64,000 nt of DNA, taken from the NCBI GenBank assembly GCA_020636675.1, contig JACJXK010000003.1, forward strand, positions 1-64,000, in the 5' to 3' direction. Positions 35,182-45,000 of this stretch are shown here, one piece after another (position 1 is the first letter of the stretch; each line of letters starts with the position of its first letter). Source of the stretch: Prevotellaceae bacterium (GTDB lineage: Bacteria; Bacteroidota; Bacteroidia; Bacteroidales; Paludibacteraceae). A program made the position numbers and the translations under genes. Below the pieces are notes generated by a model that did no database searches, was not told the DNA's origin, and worked only from the letters and a program-made list of their open reading frames with translations.

Positions 35182-38178
35182 ATGTTTTCGGTAATTATTA
35201 CAGAACATCGTCTTTGGGGGCATGTTTTTCAACCCTACATATTGGAGAAAAAGGAGAAGGAGCATCTTTATTCTGTAGTAGAGATTGTGACGGTAAAAAA
35301 CAGAGATTTGATGGATTCTCTCTCCGAAAAAGAAAGGATGGTGGTGGGACTGTGTGATAAGTATTCGGAGTCGAATGTCCTGAAAATATTTGTTAAGGAG
35401 AAACTAACTATTGCTGAGTTTATCAAACGTTATGAGAAATGTCCGAAAGACTACGAACATGTCTTGCCTTATATAGACAAATACAATTATAAGGTGGCTC
35501 AATATCTGATGTCGGCAGACATACCTGTCTTTGTCCGTAATGGTGGATTCATGAATGTTTATGATGCCGATAGGCTTGTTGTTCCCGCTACATACACGAA
35601 AGCGGTCTCGTCGTTCGAGTTGACCACAGATGCCTTATATTATTCGTTGAAGGTGTATCAGGATGGGAAAAACCTCAGTCTTCGTAATCTGACGAAGAAC
35701 AAGACGGTGGTACTTTCCAATTCGCCTTGTTGTACGGTAGTGAAGAATCGACTCTGTGTGTTCGAAAATTTAGATTCTAGTAAGTTGACTCCTTTTTTCC
35801 AAAAAGAGCATGTGGTAGTTCCTACCAAGACAATACCTGTTTATATGCGTTCTTTTGTGAAGAACACGCTGAAGGTTGAAAACGTAGAGGCTTCCGGATT
35901 CTCCGTGTTATATGACAAGCCGGAGATGAAGCCGGTTTTGGTATTGATGGAAGACCTCTCCCGTAAGGTGGCGCTCCAGCTTCGATTTCGTTATGGAGAG
36001 AACGAGTTCAGCGGAGAAGTGATAAATAAGCGTTCTGTTACGCTCGACGAACAGAATGGAGATTTTGTTTTTCATATTTTTGAACGGGACGAGGAACGGG
36101 AATCCTATTATGCGGATGTTCTGTCTTCTTTGGGTCTGCGGTTGATCAATATGTTCTACTATCTGAAAAAGAATGAAGTGGTAGATTTGTACGGGGTGGT
36201 TGATTTCTTGATTGAGAATAAGGGAAAACTGTCTGATTTTGAAATAAAGCAGGAGCAGGGAGAACAAGTGTTCTTTTTGGAGCCGATTTCCTGTTCTTTG
36301 TCTGTCGATGAGCAGAACAAGGATTGGTTTGATGTTTTCGGAAACGTTACGGTGGGTGCGTTTTCCATCCCGTTTTGCAAGTTCCGAAAGAATATAATTT
36401 CCGGAATACGGGAATATACGTTGCCGGATGGCAGTATCACACTGTTGCCGGAAGAGTGGTTTTCCCGTTATTCTGATCTTCTTCGGTTTTCGGAAGAGAA
36501 GGAGGATAAAATACGGATTAAGAAATTCCATTTTGGAATAATGGATGGAATTTCCACTACGATCAGTCAATATAGGGGCGCATTGGAGTCGCAGGTTCCA
36601 GTGCCGAAGGGAATTGAAGCGCAGCTTCGTTCGTACCAGCAGACGGGTTATTCCTGGTTGGTCAGCCTTTATGAGAATGATTTTGGCGGCTGTTTGGCCG
36701 ATGACATGGGTCTGGGTAAGACGCTTCAGTTCTTGGCTTTCTTCCAATATATATACAAAGGTGTTGATGCCGCTCCGTGCAAAAAGGAGCAACATCAGCA
36801 GCAGAAAGAGATAGCACCAGTAGAGTGGCCATATATGAGTGTGGAACCGACCTTATTTGACCAACTCCTTGCTCCGGATGAAAATAGGAAAGAGGAAAAA
36901 ACGAGTCAGGAAGAAAAGTCAAAGACGGAAGAAAAGAAAGTTCCGGCGTCGCTTGTCGTGTTGCCCACATCCCTTCTCTTCAACTGGGAAAGGGAGAAGC
37001 AGCGTTTCGCGCCGATGCTCCGTTCATTGGTCTATTCGGGCTCCAAACGGGTGAGGAGTAAAGACATCGGACGTATTTTTTCCCATTATGATGTGGTGTT
37101 CACCACCTACGGAGTCCTGCGCAACGATCTTGATTTCATACGCGATTATCCGTTCGAGTGTGTAGTGCTCGACGAGAGCCAATATATAAAAAACCCGTCG
37201 TCACAGGCCTACCATTCTGTCATGGAGTTGAAGGCGAAGCACTATTTCGTCATCTCCGGAACGCCGATAGAGAATTCGTTGAATGACCTGTGGGCTCAGA
37301 TGAACTTTGTGAATAGGGGAATATTGAGTACGCTCTCGTATTTTAAAAATTATTTTGTTGCTCCCATTGTAAAGCAGCAGAACGAAGATAAGAAGTCTCG
37401 TCTTCAGCAGATCATAAAGCCGTTTATTCTGAGGAGAACAAAATCGGAGGTGGCAAAAGACTTACCGCCGATGATAGAACAAGTCGTCCTTTGTGAGATG
37501 ACGGAAGAACACCGCAAACTATATCTGAAGGAGAAGTCCGTGGCGCGCAATACGGTTTTTGACCATATTATGGATGGCATGGAGAAAAACTCCATGTTGG
37601 CCATTTCTGCATTACTTCGGTTAAGACAGCTGTCCAACCATCCGGCCTTGGTGACGGATACCTATCAAGGGGAGTCTTCGAAGTTGGAGGAGGTTTTGTC
37701 CCGTATAGAGAGTCTTCGGTCTGAAGGACATAAGGTGCTGATATTTTCGTCGTTCGTTAAGCATCTGGAATTGGTGGAGGCACGATTGGTGGAGATGGGC
37801 CTTAAATATTCCAAGCTGATAGGAACTACTCAGAATAGGGAAGAGGTGATCTCTGATTTTCAGAAGAAGGAGGAGGTGGGCTGTTTCCTCATCTCTTTGA
37901 AGGCTGGCGGTGTAGGCCTCAATCTGACGGCAGCCGATTATGTCTTCATCTTGGATCCATGGTGGAATCCGGCAGCCGAGAGTCAGGCCGTCAACAGAGC
38001 CCACCGTATAGGGCAAGACAAGACCATTATGGTCTATCGCTTTATAATGGCAGATACAATTGAGGATAAAATACAGAATTTGCAGGCGGAAAAGTCCCGT
38101 TTGGCGCAAACTTTCATCAACAACAACAATCCGTTCATGAATATGTCGGCGGCCGATTTCGAAAAGTTATTTAGTTAA
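35182..38178 (+). CDS. SNF2-family DNA helicase/translocase
   Basis: This is a 998-residue Swi2/Snf2-type ATPase that presumably moves on DNA or remodels protein-DNA complexes. The N-terminal 470 residues are a lineage-specific region with no recognised zinc finger. The ATPase follows: Walker A LADDMGLGKTLQFL (about 503-516), DEAH-box variant VVLDESQYIKN (about 660), SGTPIENSLNDLWAQ, and the second lobe with VLIFSSFVKHLELVEARLV, LKAGGVGLNLTAADYV and AVNRAHRIGQDKTIMVYR. Between motifs I and Ia, residues about 530-590 are a Gln/Glu/Lys-rich insertion. A monocistronic gene with its own promoter, next to R-M genes but of normal composition. Confidence 0.92.
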   Translation: MFSVIITEHRLWGHVFQPYILEKKEKEHLYSVVEIVTVKNRDLMDSLSEKERMVVGLCDKYSESNVLKIFVKEKLTIAEFIKRYEKCPKDYEHVLPYIDKYNYKVAQYLMSADIPVFVRNGGFMNVYDADRLVVPATYTKAVSSFELTTDALYYSLKVYQDGKNLSLRNLTKNKTVVLSNSPCCTVVKNRLCVFENLDSSKLTPFFQKEHVVVPTKTIPVYMRSFVKNTLKVENVEASGFSVLYDKPEMKPVLVLMEDLSRKVALQLRFRYGENEFSGEVINKRSVTLDEQNGDFVFHIFERDEERESYYADVLSSLGLRLINMFYYLKKNEVVDLYGVVDFLIENKGKLSDFEIKQEQGEQVFFLEPISCSLSVDEQNKDWFDVFGNVTVGAFSIPFCKFRKNIISGIREYTLPDGSITLLPEEWFSRYSDLLRFSEEKEDKIRIKKFHFGIMDGISTTISQYRGALESQVPVPKGIEAQLRSYQQTGYSWLVSLYENDFGGCLADDMGLGKTLQFLAFFQYIYKGVDAAPCKKEQHQQQKEIAPVEWPYMSVEPTLFDQLLAPDENRKEEKTSQEEKSKTEEKKVPASLVVLPTSLLFNWEREKQRFAPMLRSLVYSGSKRVRSKDIGRIFSHYDVVFTTYGVLRNDLDFIRDYPFECVVLDESQYIKNPSSQAYHSVMELKAKHYFVISGTPIENSLNDLWAQMNFVNRGILSTLSYFKNYFVAPIVKQQNEDKKSRLQQIIKPFILRRTKSEVAKDLPPMIEQVVLCEMTEEHRKLYLKEKSVARNTVFDHIMDGMEKNSMLAISALLRLRQLSNHPALVTDTYQGESSKLEEVLSRIESLRSEGHKVLIFSSFVKHLELVEARLVEMGLKYSKLIGTTQNREEVISDFQKKEEVGCFLISLKAGGVGLNLTAADYVFILDPWWNPAAESQAVNRAHRIGQDKTIMVYRFIMADTIEDKIQNLQAEKSRLAQTFINNNNPFMNMSAADFEKLFS

Positions 38179-38195
38179 ATATTAACATAAAATTG

Positions 38196-38203
38196 TATCT
38201 TTG
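38196..38203 (+). promoter_or_regulatory. -7 box of surface lipoprotein-protease operon
   Basis: TATCTTTG matches TAnnTTTG exactly and lies 50 bases before the first ATG. The -33 region is AT-rich without a clear TTTG. Confidence 0.65.
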
Positions 38204-38252
38204 TGGCGATAGTTGTTTCTTTGTCCGTTAATCTGATTTATAAAAAAAAACG

Positions 38253-39191
38253 ATGAGTAGGATTTTGTCATTTGTTTCGTTGACGCTTGTTTTCCTATTG
38301 ACGGCTTGTGGTCAGGCTCAGTCCGGTGTGTCCAAAAAGGAGATGAAAGCGTCTGAAATAATCAAACTTATAAATAAAGGAAAGGACGTCCACCTGAATG
38401 ACCGCATCATTGTAGACGATTTGGATTTCTCCTCCGTGAAGGATCTGAGCGTCGCTTCTGTCGGAAAAATGGAGAGCCATGTTGGGGTGAATCTTTTCTT
38501 CAGCAATTGTGTCTTCTTGGGAAATGTGACGGCGATAGGAGAGTATAGAAAGTTATTGGTATATACCTCTTTTTCAAAAAACGTGACGTTCTTTGACTGT
38601 GATTTCAGAGGTAATCTGACGATGGATTATGCGGATGTGTATGGCACAGTGGAGTTTTCCCGTTCCGCCTTTCGTGGCGAGACGTCATTCAATAACATAT
38701 ATGTACGTGGCAACCGGTTCGGTTTTTTAGAAGTGGAGGCTGAGAGAAATTTCTCCATGGTGGATGCCGACATCCGAGGCAATGCCAACTTTATGAATGC
38801 AAAATTTGACTCGACAGCCAATTTCCTTGGTATGCGGGTCAATAAGTTACAGTGTAGTAACGTCGTTTTTTCCGGCAATGTGGACTTTTCCAACTCTTTC
38901 TTTAACGGAGACGTTCTGTTCAACTATGTGGAGTATGGGGCAAATGCACAATTCTCGTTTTCCAAATATTATGGGAATACGGACTTTATGCACTCCGTCT
39001 ATACAGGTTCGGTCTCTTATGAGCGATCCTCATTTTATGGTGGAGTGAGGTGGAACAAGTCGACCTATACGTCGACCGTAGAGACGAAGGATGCGACGTT
39101 TCTTTCCTTACCGGATACGACAGGTGTCTCGCTGAATGGAAAGGTGGATATTGATGTGGCGAATTTTATAAAAACGAATATAAATAAATAG
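38253..39191 (+). CDS. Lipoprotein with pentapeptide-like beta-helix
   Basis: This 312-residue protein starts with a lipoprotein signal (SFVSLTLVFLLTAC, Cys19). After an alpha-beta start (residues 28-60), residues of about 80-285 repeat every five or so residues with aromatic or hydrophobic centres, as in FSNCVFLGNV, FFDCDFRGNL, FSRSAFRGET, FMNAKFDSTA, FSNSFFNGDV and FSFSKYYGNT. This A(N/D)xxF-like spacing is that of pentapeptide-repeat right-handed beta-helices. The gene is followed after 8 bases by a papain-like protease lipoprotein gene, and a TATCTTTG box lies upstream. A scaffold or ligand for the protease is a possibility; no function is known to me. Confidence 0.78.
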   Translation: MSRILSFVSLTLVFLLTACGQAQSGVSKKEMKASEIIKLINKGKDVHLNDRIIVDDLDFSSVKDLSVASVGKMESHVGVNLFFSNCVFLGNVTAIGEYRKLLVYTSFSKNVTFFDCDFRGNLTMDYADVYGTVEFSRSAFRGETSFNNIYVRGNRFGFLEVEAERNFSMVDADIRGNANFMNAKFDSTANFLGMRVNKLQCSNVVFSGNVDFSNSFFNGDVLFNYVEYGANAQFSFSKYYGNTDFMHSVYTGSVSYERSSFYGGVRWNKSTYTSTVETKDATFLSLPDTTGVSLNGKVDIDVANFIKTNINK

Positions 39192-39199
39192 TCGAATAT

Positions 39200-40852
39200 A
39201 TGTTGCAGTTTTTTAGGCGAAAGATAGCCGTCTGGATGATGGTTGTCTGTTCTATCTCCCTCACAAGTTGTGATGAAGATACTGTTAATGATGTAGTGGA
39301 TGCCATCCTCAAGTTTTTGGGTATGATGGGCTGGAATCTTGATTCTGAGAATGCGGATAATCAGGAGAAATCCGATGATACTTATGACGAGAATACGGAC
39401 GGAACGCTGCCGTCTTCTGTCAGTTTGGAGAGGTATTTTCCTCCCATCGGAAATCAAGGTAGTTATGGTACTTGTGTGGCGTGGGCTACGGGTTACAATA
39501 TGAAGACGGCTCTGAATGCCAAGGAAAAAGGATGGAGCTCTTCTGATTTGGCCAAAGCTTCCAACCAGACCAGTCCGGTGGATCTGTGGCATCTGATGAG
39601 TTCGTCAGACAAAGGGTCCGGTTGTAATGGATCAAACTTCGAACCTGCGATGAAGACAATCCAATCAAAGGGTGTTTCTGATATGAGTGCCGTCTCTTTC
39701 TCCGGATTGAAGATGACCTGCGACGGCGTTTCTGGAGTGGGCAACTCTTCCAACAAATTAGGACAATACAGAATTATTGCCTATACAAAAGACTTGGGAG
39801 AATCTTCTGATTATGGAATGAATGCCAATAACTTCAAGTATTGGTTGAGCAAAGGATATCCTGTCCTAATCGGTGCCCAGCTGGGTGAGAGATTCATGTC
39901 ATGGAACAGTTCTTCTGTCATCACTTCTGATACCGAAGGATATAATGGACAGCATGCCTACCATGCTATGGTTTGTGTAGGGTATGATGATAACAAGCAG
40001 GCGTTCCGAGTACGTAATTCTTGGGATTCCGATTGGGGAGATAACGGTTCCATATGGGTAGGATACTCATTCTTCATCAATCAGTTCTGTTTCGGAGCTT
40101 GGGTGGCTTGTAATTCGAGTGAGGTATTGGCTTCTGCGCAGGCTTCTCCTTCATTACGTTCAACAGGTGCTTCGGTTGATTTGGCCGCTCATATCGTGGC
40201 CGACTATGAGGCAGGAAACGGAGAACGTACATTGGAATACGACGTGTTGAACGAAGGCAATATGGAGGTCTCCGCAAATAAGGGTTGGAGCGTTGTCTAT
40301 ATGTTGTACAATACGAAGCACCTCAATGATAAATATATCTTGATGCACGACTATTATGGTACGGACGTCACCACAGGTGAGATAGAAGCATATAAGGATG
40401 GCGTTGCCGTTTATAAATCTATGTCTACGGAGACGAATGTATCCGTTCCGTCTGGCAGTAGCGTGGCCGCCGCATTGGGGGGCAAGACGTTGAAGTTCAA
40501 CTATAAGTTGCCGTTGGATAAAGATGGTAACCCTTTGAATGGTAATTTTTATATGGTACTGATGGTTAATCCTTTCGGCGATCTGAACGACATGAACATG
40601 GATAATAATTATAGTTTCATCAGCGTTGGCGATCAGCCAATCGAGATAAACAATGGCAAGATATTGAATATGCCTTCTTCGTTGAAAGATGTCAGAACCC
40701 TTGTGACGGAGAAGAATTGGAACACGTATACTGGCGTGGAATTGAACAATATGCTTTTAAAACAGAAGAAGAACGGACGTTTGAATAATTTGGTTCAGCC
40801 GGAGACTTCTACTTTGCGTAGCACGAAGGTGGCAAAGAGCGTAAAGAGATAG
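39200..40852 (+). CDS. Papain-like (C1) cysteine protease lipoprotein
   Basis: This 550-residue cell-surface protease candidate has a lipoprotein signal (AVWMMVVCSISLTSC, Cys24). The C1 fold is shown by the oxyanion Gln and nucleophile in GNQGSYGTCVAWA (Cys92), the general-base His255 in HAYHAMVCVGYD, and Asn273 in VRNSWDSDWGDNG. All three catalytic residues are intact, and no separate propeptide of usual length is visible between the lipobox and the catalytic domain. About 240 residues after the catalytic domain are of unknown fold, perhaps a beta-rich binding module. It is encoded 8 bases after the beta-helix lipoprotein gene and ends at an intrinsic terminator, so the two are one transcription unit. 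Confidence 0.88.
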   Translation: MLQFFRRKIAVWMMVVCSISLTSCDEDTVNDVVDAILKFLGMMGWNLDSENADNQEKSDDTYDENTDGTLPSSVSLERYFPPIGNQGSYGTCVAWATGYNMKTALNAKEKGWSSSDLAKASNQTSPVDLWHLMSSSDKGSGCNGSNFEPAMKTIQSKGVSDMSAVSFSGLKMTCDGVSGVGNSSNKLGQYRIIAYTKDLGESSDYGMNANNFKYWLSKGYPVLIGAQLGERFMSWNSSSVITSDTEGYNGQHAYHAMVCVGYDDNKQAFRVRNSWDSDWGDNGSIWVGYSFFINQFCFGAWVACNSSEVLASAQASPSLRSTGASVDLAAHIVADYEAGNGERTLEYDVLNEGNMEVSANKGWSVVYMLYNTKHLNDKYILMHDYYGTDVTTGEIEAYKDGVAVYKSMSTETNVSVPSGSSVAAALGGKTLKFNYKLPLDKDGNPLNGNFYMVLMVNPFGDLNDMNMDNNYSFISVGDQPIEINNGKILNMPSSLKDVRTLVTEKNWNTYTGVELNNMLLKQKKNGRLNNLVQPETSTLRSTKVAKSVKR

Positions 40853-40898
40853 TAAATACGGTATCGGCGGCATTTCAAATCTTTTGCCGAAAATTTTA

Positions 40899-40957
40899 AA
40901 AGGGTGAACTTGATGAATTGACTCTTGGAGTCGGTTCGGAGGGTCACCCTTCTTTTT
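40899..40957 (+). terminator. Terminator of lipoprotein-protease operon
   Basis: AAAGGGTGA (40899-40907) pairs with TCACCCTT (40944-40951) across a 36-base interior that can fold further (GACTCTTGGAGTC). A T-rich tail (CTTTTTG) follows. Confidence 0.65.
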
Positions 40958-41005
40958 GATAGAAAGTAGAGTAGGACGAAGCGTTCGCCCCATAAAAAAA
41001 TAGAC

Positions 41006-41791
41006 ATGAACAAATTGAGGTTTCTTAGTATAGCGAGCGGAAGCAGTGGCAACAGCTATTACTTGGGCAATTCGGAGTATGGCATCTTGATTGATGCGGG
41101 AGTAGGCCCGAGGGTGATAAAAAAACGGTTGAAGGAGATAGGTGTGGAGATGGATCGTCTTTTTGCGGTTTTTGTCACACATGACCATTATGACCACATC
41201 AAGTCGGTGGCGACTCTTGGCGAGGTCTATCACCTTCCTGTCTATTCTACCGCAAAGGTACACCGCGGAATAGCCTTCAACTGCAAGGTGACGGAGAAAC
41301 TATCTCCTGCCAACAAACGACTGATAGAGAATGGCGCTACTGTGGAGGTGAAGGGATTCAAGGTCTCATCCTTCTCCCTTCCTCATGATGCGTCTGACAA
41401 TACGGGTTACGTGGTCGAATATGAAGGTCTGACTTTTACCTTCGCAACCGATTTGGGCGAGGTGACAGACCAGCTATGCAACTACATTGGCAAATCAGAC
41501 TATCTGCTTCTGGAGAGCAACTATGATGAGACAATGTTGAAGAACGGATCTTATCCTTACGTCCTGAAACAGCGGGTAGCTAGCAACCATGGACATTTGA
41601 GCAATGCGGAAGCCTCGAAGGCTTTGGCTACCTTTGCCTCCAATAGGTTGAAACAGGTGTTTCTCTGCCATCTGAGCAAAGAGAACAACACTCCCGACCT
41701 CGCATTTCAGGAGGTCAGCAACGCCCTCAATACGACTACGGAGGTGACCGTTTTGCCTCGCACCACACCGTTGCTTGTGGATTTGAAATAG
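41006..41791 (+). CDS. MBL-fold hydrolase of WalJ/YycJ type
   Basis: This 261-residue metallo-beta-lactamase fold hydrolase has the zinc motif THDHYDHIK near residue 59 and an SLPHDASDN metal ligand near 125. LSIASGSSGNSYYLG at the start is the YycJ signature. Members are cytoplasmic nucleases or phosphodiesterases tied in some bacteria to cell-wall and DNA double-strand end processing. It lies alone, 153 bases after the protease gene and before mfd, and ends 10 bases before a long inverted repeat. Confidence 0.9.
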   Translation: MNKLRFLSIASGSSGNSYYLGNSEYGILIDAGVGPRVIKKRLKEIGVEMDRLFAVFVTHDHYDHIKSVATLGEVYHLPVYSTAKVHRGIAFNCKVTEKLSPANKRLIENGATVEVKGFKVSSFSLPHDASDNTGYVVEYEGLTFTFATDLGEVTDQLCNYIGKSDYLLLESNYDETMLKNGSYPYVLKQRVASNHGHLSNAEASKALATFASNRLKQVFLCHLSKENNTPDLAFQEVSNALNTTTEVTVLPRTTPLLVDLK

Positions 41792-41800
41792 ATTTTTATC

Positions 41801-41863
41801 CTACTGCCAAACATTTTTTTTTCTGCTTCCGAAAAGGAAAGACGAAATTCTGTTTGGCAGTAG
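41801..41863. repeat. 13-bp perfect inverted repeat with inner T run
   Basis: CTACTGCCAAACA (41801-41813) is exactly complementary to TGTTTGGCAGTAG (41851-41863). The 37-base interior starts with T8 and contains TTCC/GGAA. It lies between the WalJ-type gene and mfd. As a terminator the layout is odd, because the T run is inside the stem rather than after it. It could be a transcript-stabilising hairpin or the remnant of a small element. Confidence 0.8.
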
Positions 41864-41962
41864 AACCATAAAAACGTTCGTTTCTGTCGATACTTTCTTG
41901 CTTTTTTTTCGTTGGATTGCATTTTCTGTGTTTCATTTCTTCGTTTTTCATCGATTCAATTC

Positions 41963-41970
41963 TATCTTTG
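41963..41970 (+). promoter_or_regulatory. -7 box of mfd
   Basis: TATCTTTG, 35 to 55 bases before the possible mfd start codons. A TTTT stretch stands where the -33 box would be. Confidence 0.6.
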
Positions 41971-42005
41971 CCCAATAATTATCAACAGTCTAATTGCTTT
42001 AGATA

Positions 42006-45000
42006 TTGGATGTAAATGACTTAATGGCTGTCGTGGGGACACATCCCCGTCTGAAGACAGTCACCGATTGGTATATCGGTCAGGAACGTAACCTCTTCAT
42101 AAAAGGTTTGGAGGGTTCTTTTCGTGCGCTTATTTTTGCTTTTCTGTATGATTCCTCACCCAGAAACCTGTTTTTCATCATGAACGATATGGATGATGCC
42201 GCCTATTTCTACCACGATCTATCTCAGATCTTGGGCAAGGAGAAGGTGTTGTTTTTTCCTTCGTCATACAAGCGGGCCATTAAATATGGGCAGAAGGATG
42301 CTGCCAATGAAATATTGAGGACGGAAGCGTTGAGTGCGTTGGGCTCGTCTTCCGGTAAGTATATCGTGGTCTCTTATCCGGAGGCCGTTTCGGAGCTGGT
42401 CATCTCGTCCGGTAACCTGCGCGACAAGACGTTGCAGTTACATGTGGGAGAGACGGTCGATACGCAGTTTGTTGTCAATGTGCTCGACGAATATGGATTT
42501 TCCCGTGTAGACTTTGTCTATGAGCCGGGGCAGTATTCGGTTCGAGGCAGCATCCTGGATATATTCTCCTTCTCGTATGAATATCCATTCCGTGTCGATT
42601 TCTTTGGCGATGAAGTGGAGTCTATCCGCACGTTTGATATAGAAAACCAGTTGTCGAAAGACAAACGGGATGTAATTTCCATAGTATCAGATGTACATGA
42701 TAAAGAGGATGTTACTGTTTCGTTGCTTGATTTTGTCGAGAAGGATACTATTTTCGGTTTCTTCGATTTCGGGTTTACTTATGACCGCATAGCGGCCACG
42801 CAGGAAGCGGCAGATGATAAGGGTTTATTGTTGGATCCCTCGTCTTTTTTGTCGGGCATAGCGGAGTTCCGCCGTGTGGAGTTTGGTTCCCGACCTTTCT
42901 CTAAAGATATGCCGACGGTCGTTTTCCACTCCTCGCCTCAGCCGCTTTTCCATAAGAACTTCGATTTGGTGAGCGACAACTTCAGAAAGATGGAGGAAGA
43001 CGGATACCACATCTACGTCTTGAGCGACAGCGAACGACAGACGGAACGTCTTCGCAATATATTTGACGACAGGGGCGACCATGTGACCTTCTCTCCTGTG
43101 CTGAAAACGCTGCATGAAGGGTTTGCCGATGATGATTTGAAGATATGCTGCTATACCGACCACCAGATATTTGACCGTTACCATAAATACAGCCTACGCT
43201 CGGATAAGGCGAGGGAGGGCAGGGTAGCTCTCACGCTAAAAGATCTGAACAGTTTCAAACTGGGCGATTATGTGGTGCATATAGACCATGGAGTTGGCCG
43301 TTTCGGCGGACTTATCACGACGGATGTCAACGGTAAGCGTCAGGAGATGATAAAACTGCTCTATCGGGACGACGACCTCCTTTTTGTAAGTATACATGCG
43401 CTGCACAAGATCTCGCGTTATAAGGGTAAGGATGGGGAGCCTCCGCGCATCAATAAATTGGGAACCGGGGCTTGGCAGACACTGAAGGAGAAGACCAAGA
43501 AGAAGGTGAAGGACATTGCCCGAGATCTGATTCTCCTTTATTCCAAAAGACGTTCGGAAAAGGGGTTCGCCTATTCTCCCGACAGCTTCTTGCAATCGGA
43601 GCTGGAGGCCTCGTTCATCTACGAAGACACACCTGACCAGATGAAGGCTACCGCCGACGTGAAGCACGATATGGAACGTAGCCTGCCCATGGACCGATTG
43701 ATTTGCGGCGACGTGGGTTTCGGCAAGACGGAGGTGGCCTTGCGCGCTGCCTTTAAGGCGGTGACAGACAATAAGCAGGTGGCCGTTCTGGTGCCAACTA
43801 CGGTATTGGCTCTGCAGCATTTCAAGACCTTCAGCGAACGTCTGAAATCGTTTCCTTGCCGGGTAGACTATCTGAGCAGATCCCGCAATTCGAAAGATGT
43901 GCGTGGCTTACTGAAAGACCTTCAGACGGGCGAAATAAATATTCTGATCGGTACGCATAAGATTATAGGCAAGGAGGTGAAGTTCAAGGACCTTGGACTT
44001 CTGATCATAGATGAGGAACAGAAGTTTGGCGTCTCCGTGAAGGAGAAGATACGGCAGATGAAGGTGAATGTAGACACGTTGACCATGACGGCGACGCCGA
44101 TACCGCGCACCTTACAGTTCTCTTTGATGGGCGCGCGCGACCTTTCTGTCATGCACACTCCGCCACCTAACCGTTATCCCATACAGACGGAACTGCATAC
44201 TTTTAATGAAGATATTATCAGGGATGCCATCCGCTTCGAGATAGAGAGAAACGGACAGGTGTTCTTCATCAATAACCGTATCCAAAATCTTGCCGATATC
44301 CAAAACCTCATCAACCGTCTGGTGCCGGAGGCCCGTGTGGCGATAGGCCATGGACAGATGGAAGGGGAGGTGCTGGAGAAGGTGATCGTCGACTTCTTGG
44401 ATTATGAATATGACGTGCTTATAGCAACCAGCATAGTGGAGTCTGGCATCGACATCTCCAACTGCAATACAATCATCGTCAACAATGCGCAGAATTTCGG
44501 ACTGAGCGATTTGCATCAACTCCGAGGTAGGGTAGGCCGTAGCAACAGACGTGCGTTCTGTTATCTGCTTTCGCCTCCATTGTCCACGCTGACGCAGGAG
44601 GCCCGCCGTAGGCTACAGGCCATAGAGAGCTTCTCCGATCTTGGTAGTGGGTTCAGTATAGCCATGCAGGATCTCGATATCCGTGGTGCCGGCAATATGT
44701 TGGGTGCCGAGCAGAGCGGCTTCATTGCCGATCTTGGATATGAAGCCTACCAGAAGATATTGAATGAGGCCGTTTCCGAACTGAAGGAGGATGAGTTTGC
44801 CGATCTCTACGAAGAGGAGGCCGAGTCCGAGGAGGAGGAACGTAAGTATGTCTCCGATTGCCAGATGGAGACGGATATGGAGCTGATGTTCCCTTCCGAT
44901 TATATCAGCAACGTGTCGGAACGTATGAGCCTCTATCGCGAGCTGGACAGCGTGAAAGACGAGGCGGCATTGCAGACCTTCGAAACGAGGTTGGAAGACC

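Noticed and set aside
35908..36795. 295-codon open frame opposite the SNF2 gene
   Set aside because: Antisense to a gene with intact helicase motifs, low-complexity basic product, no start signals.
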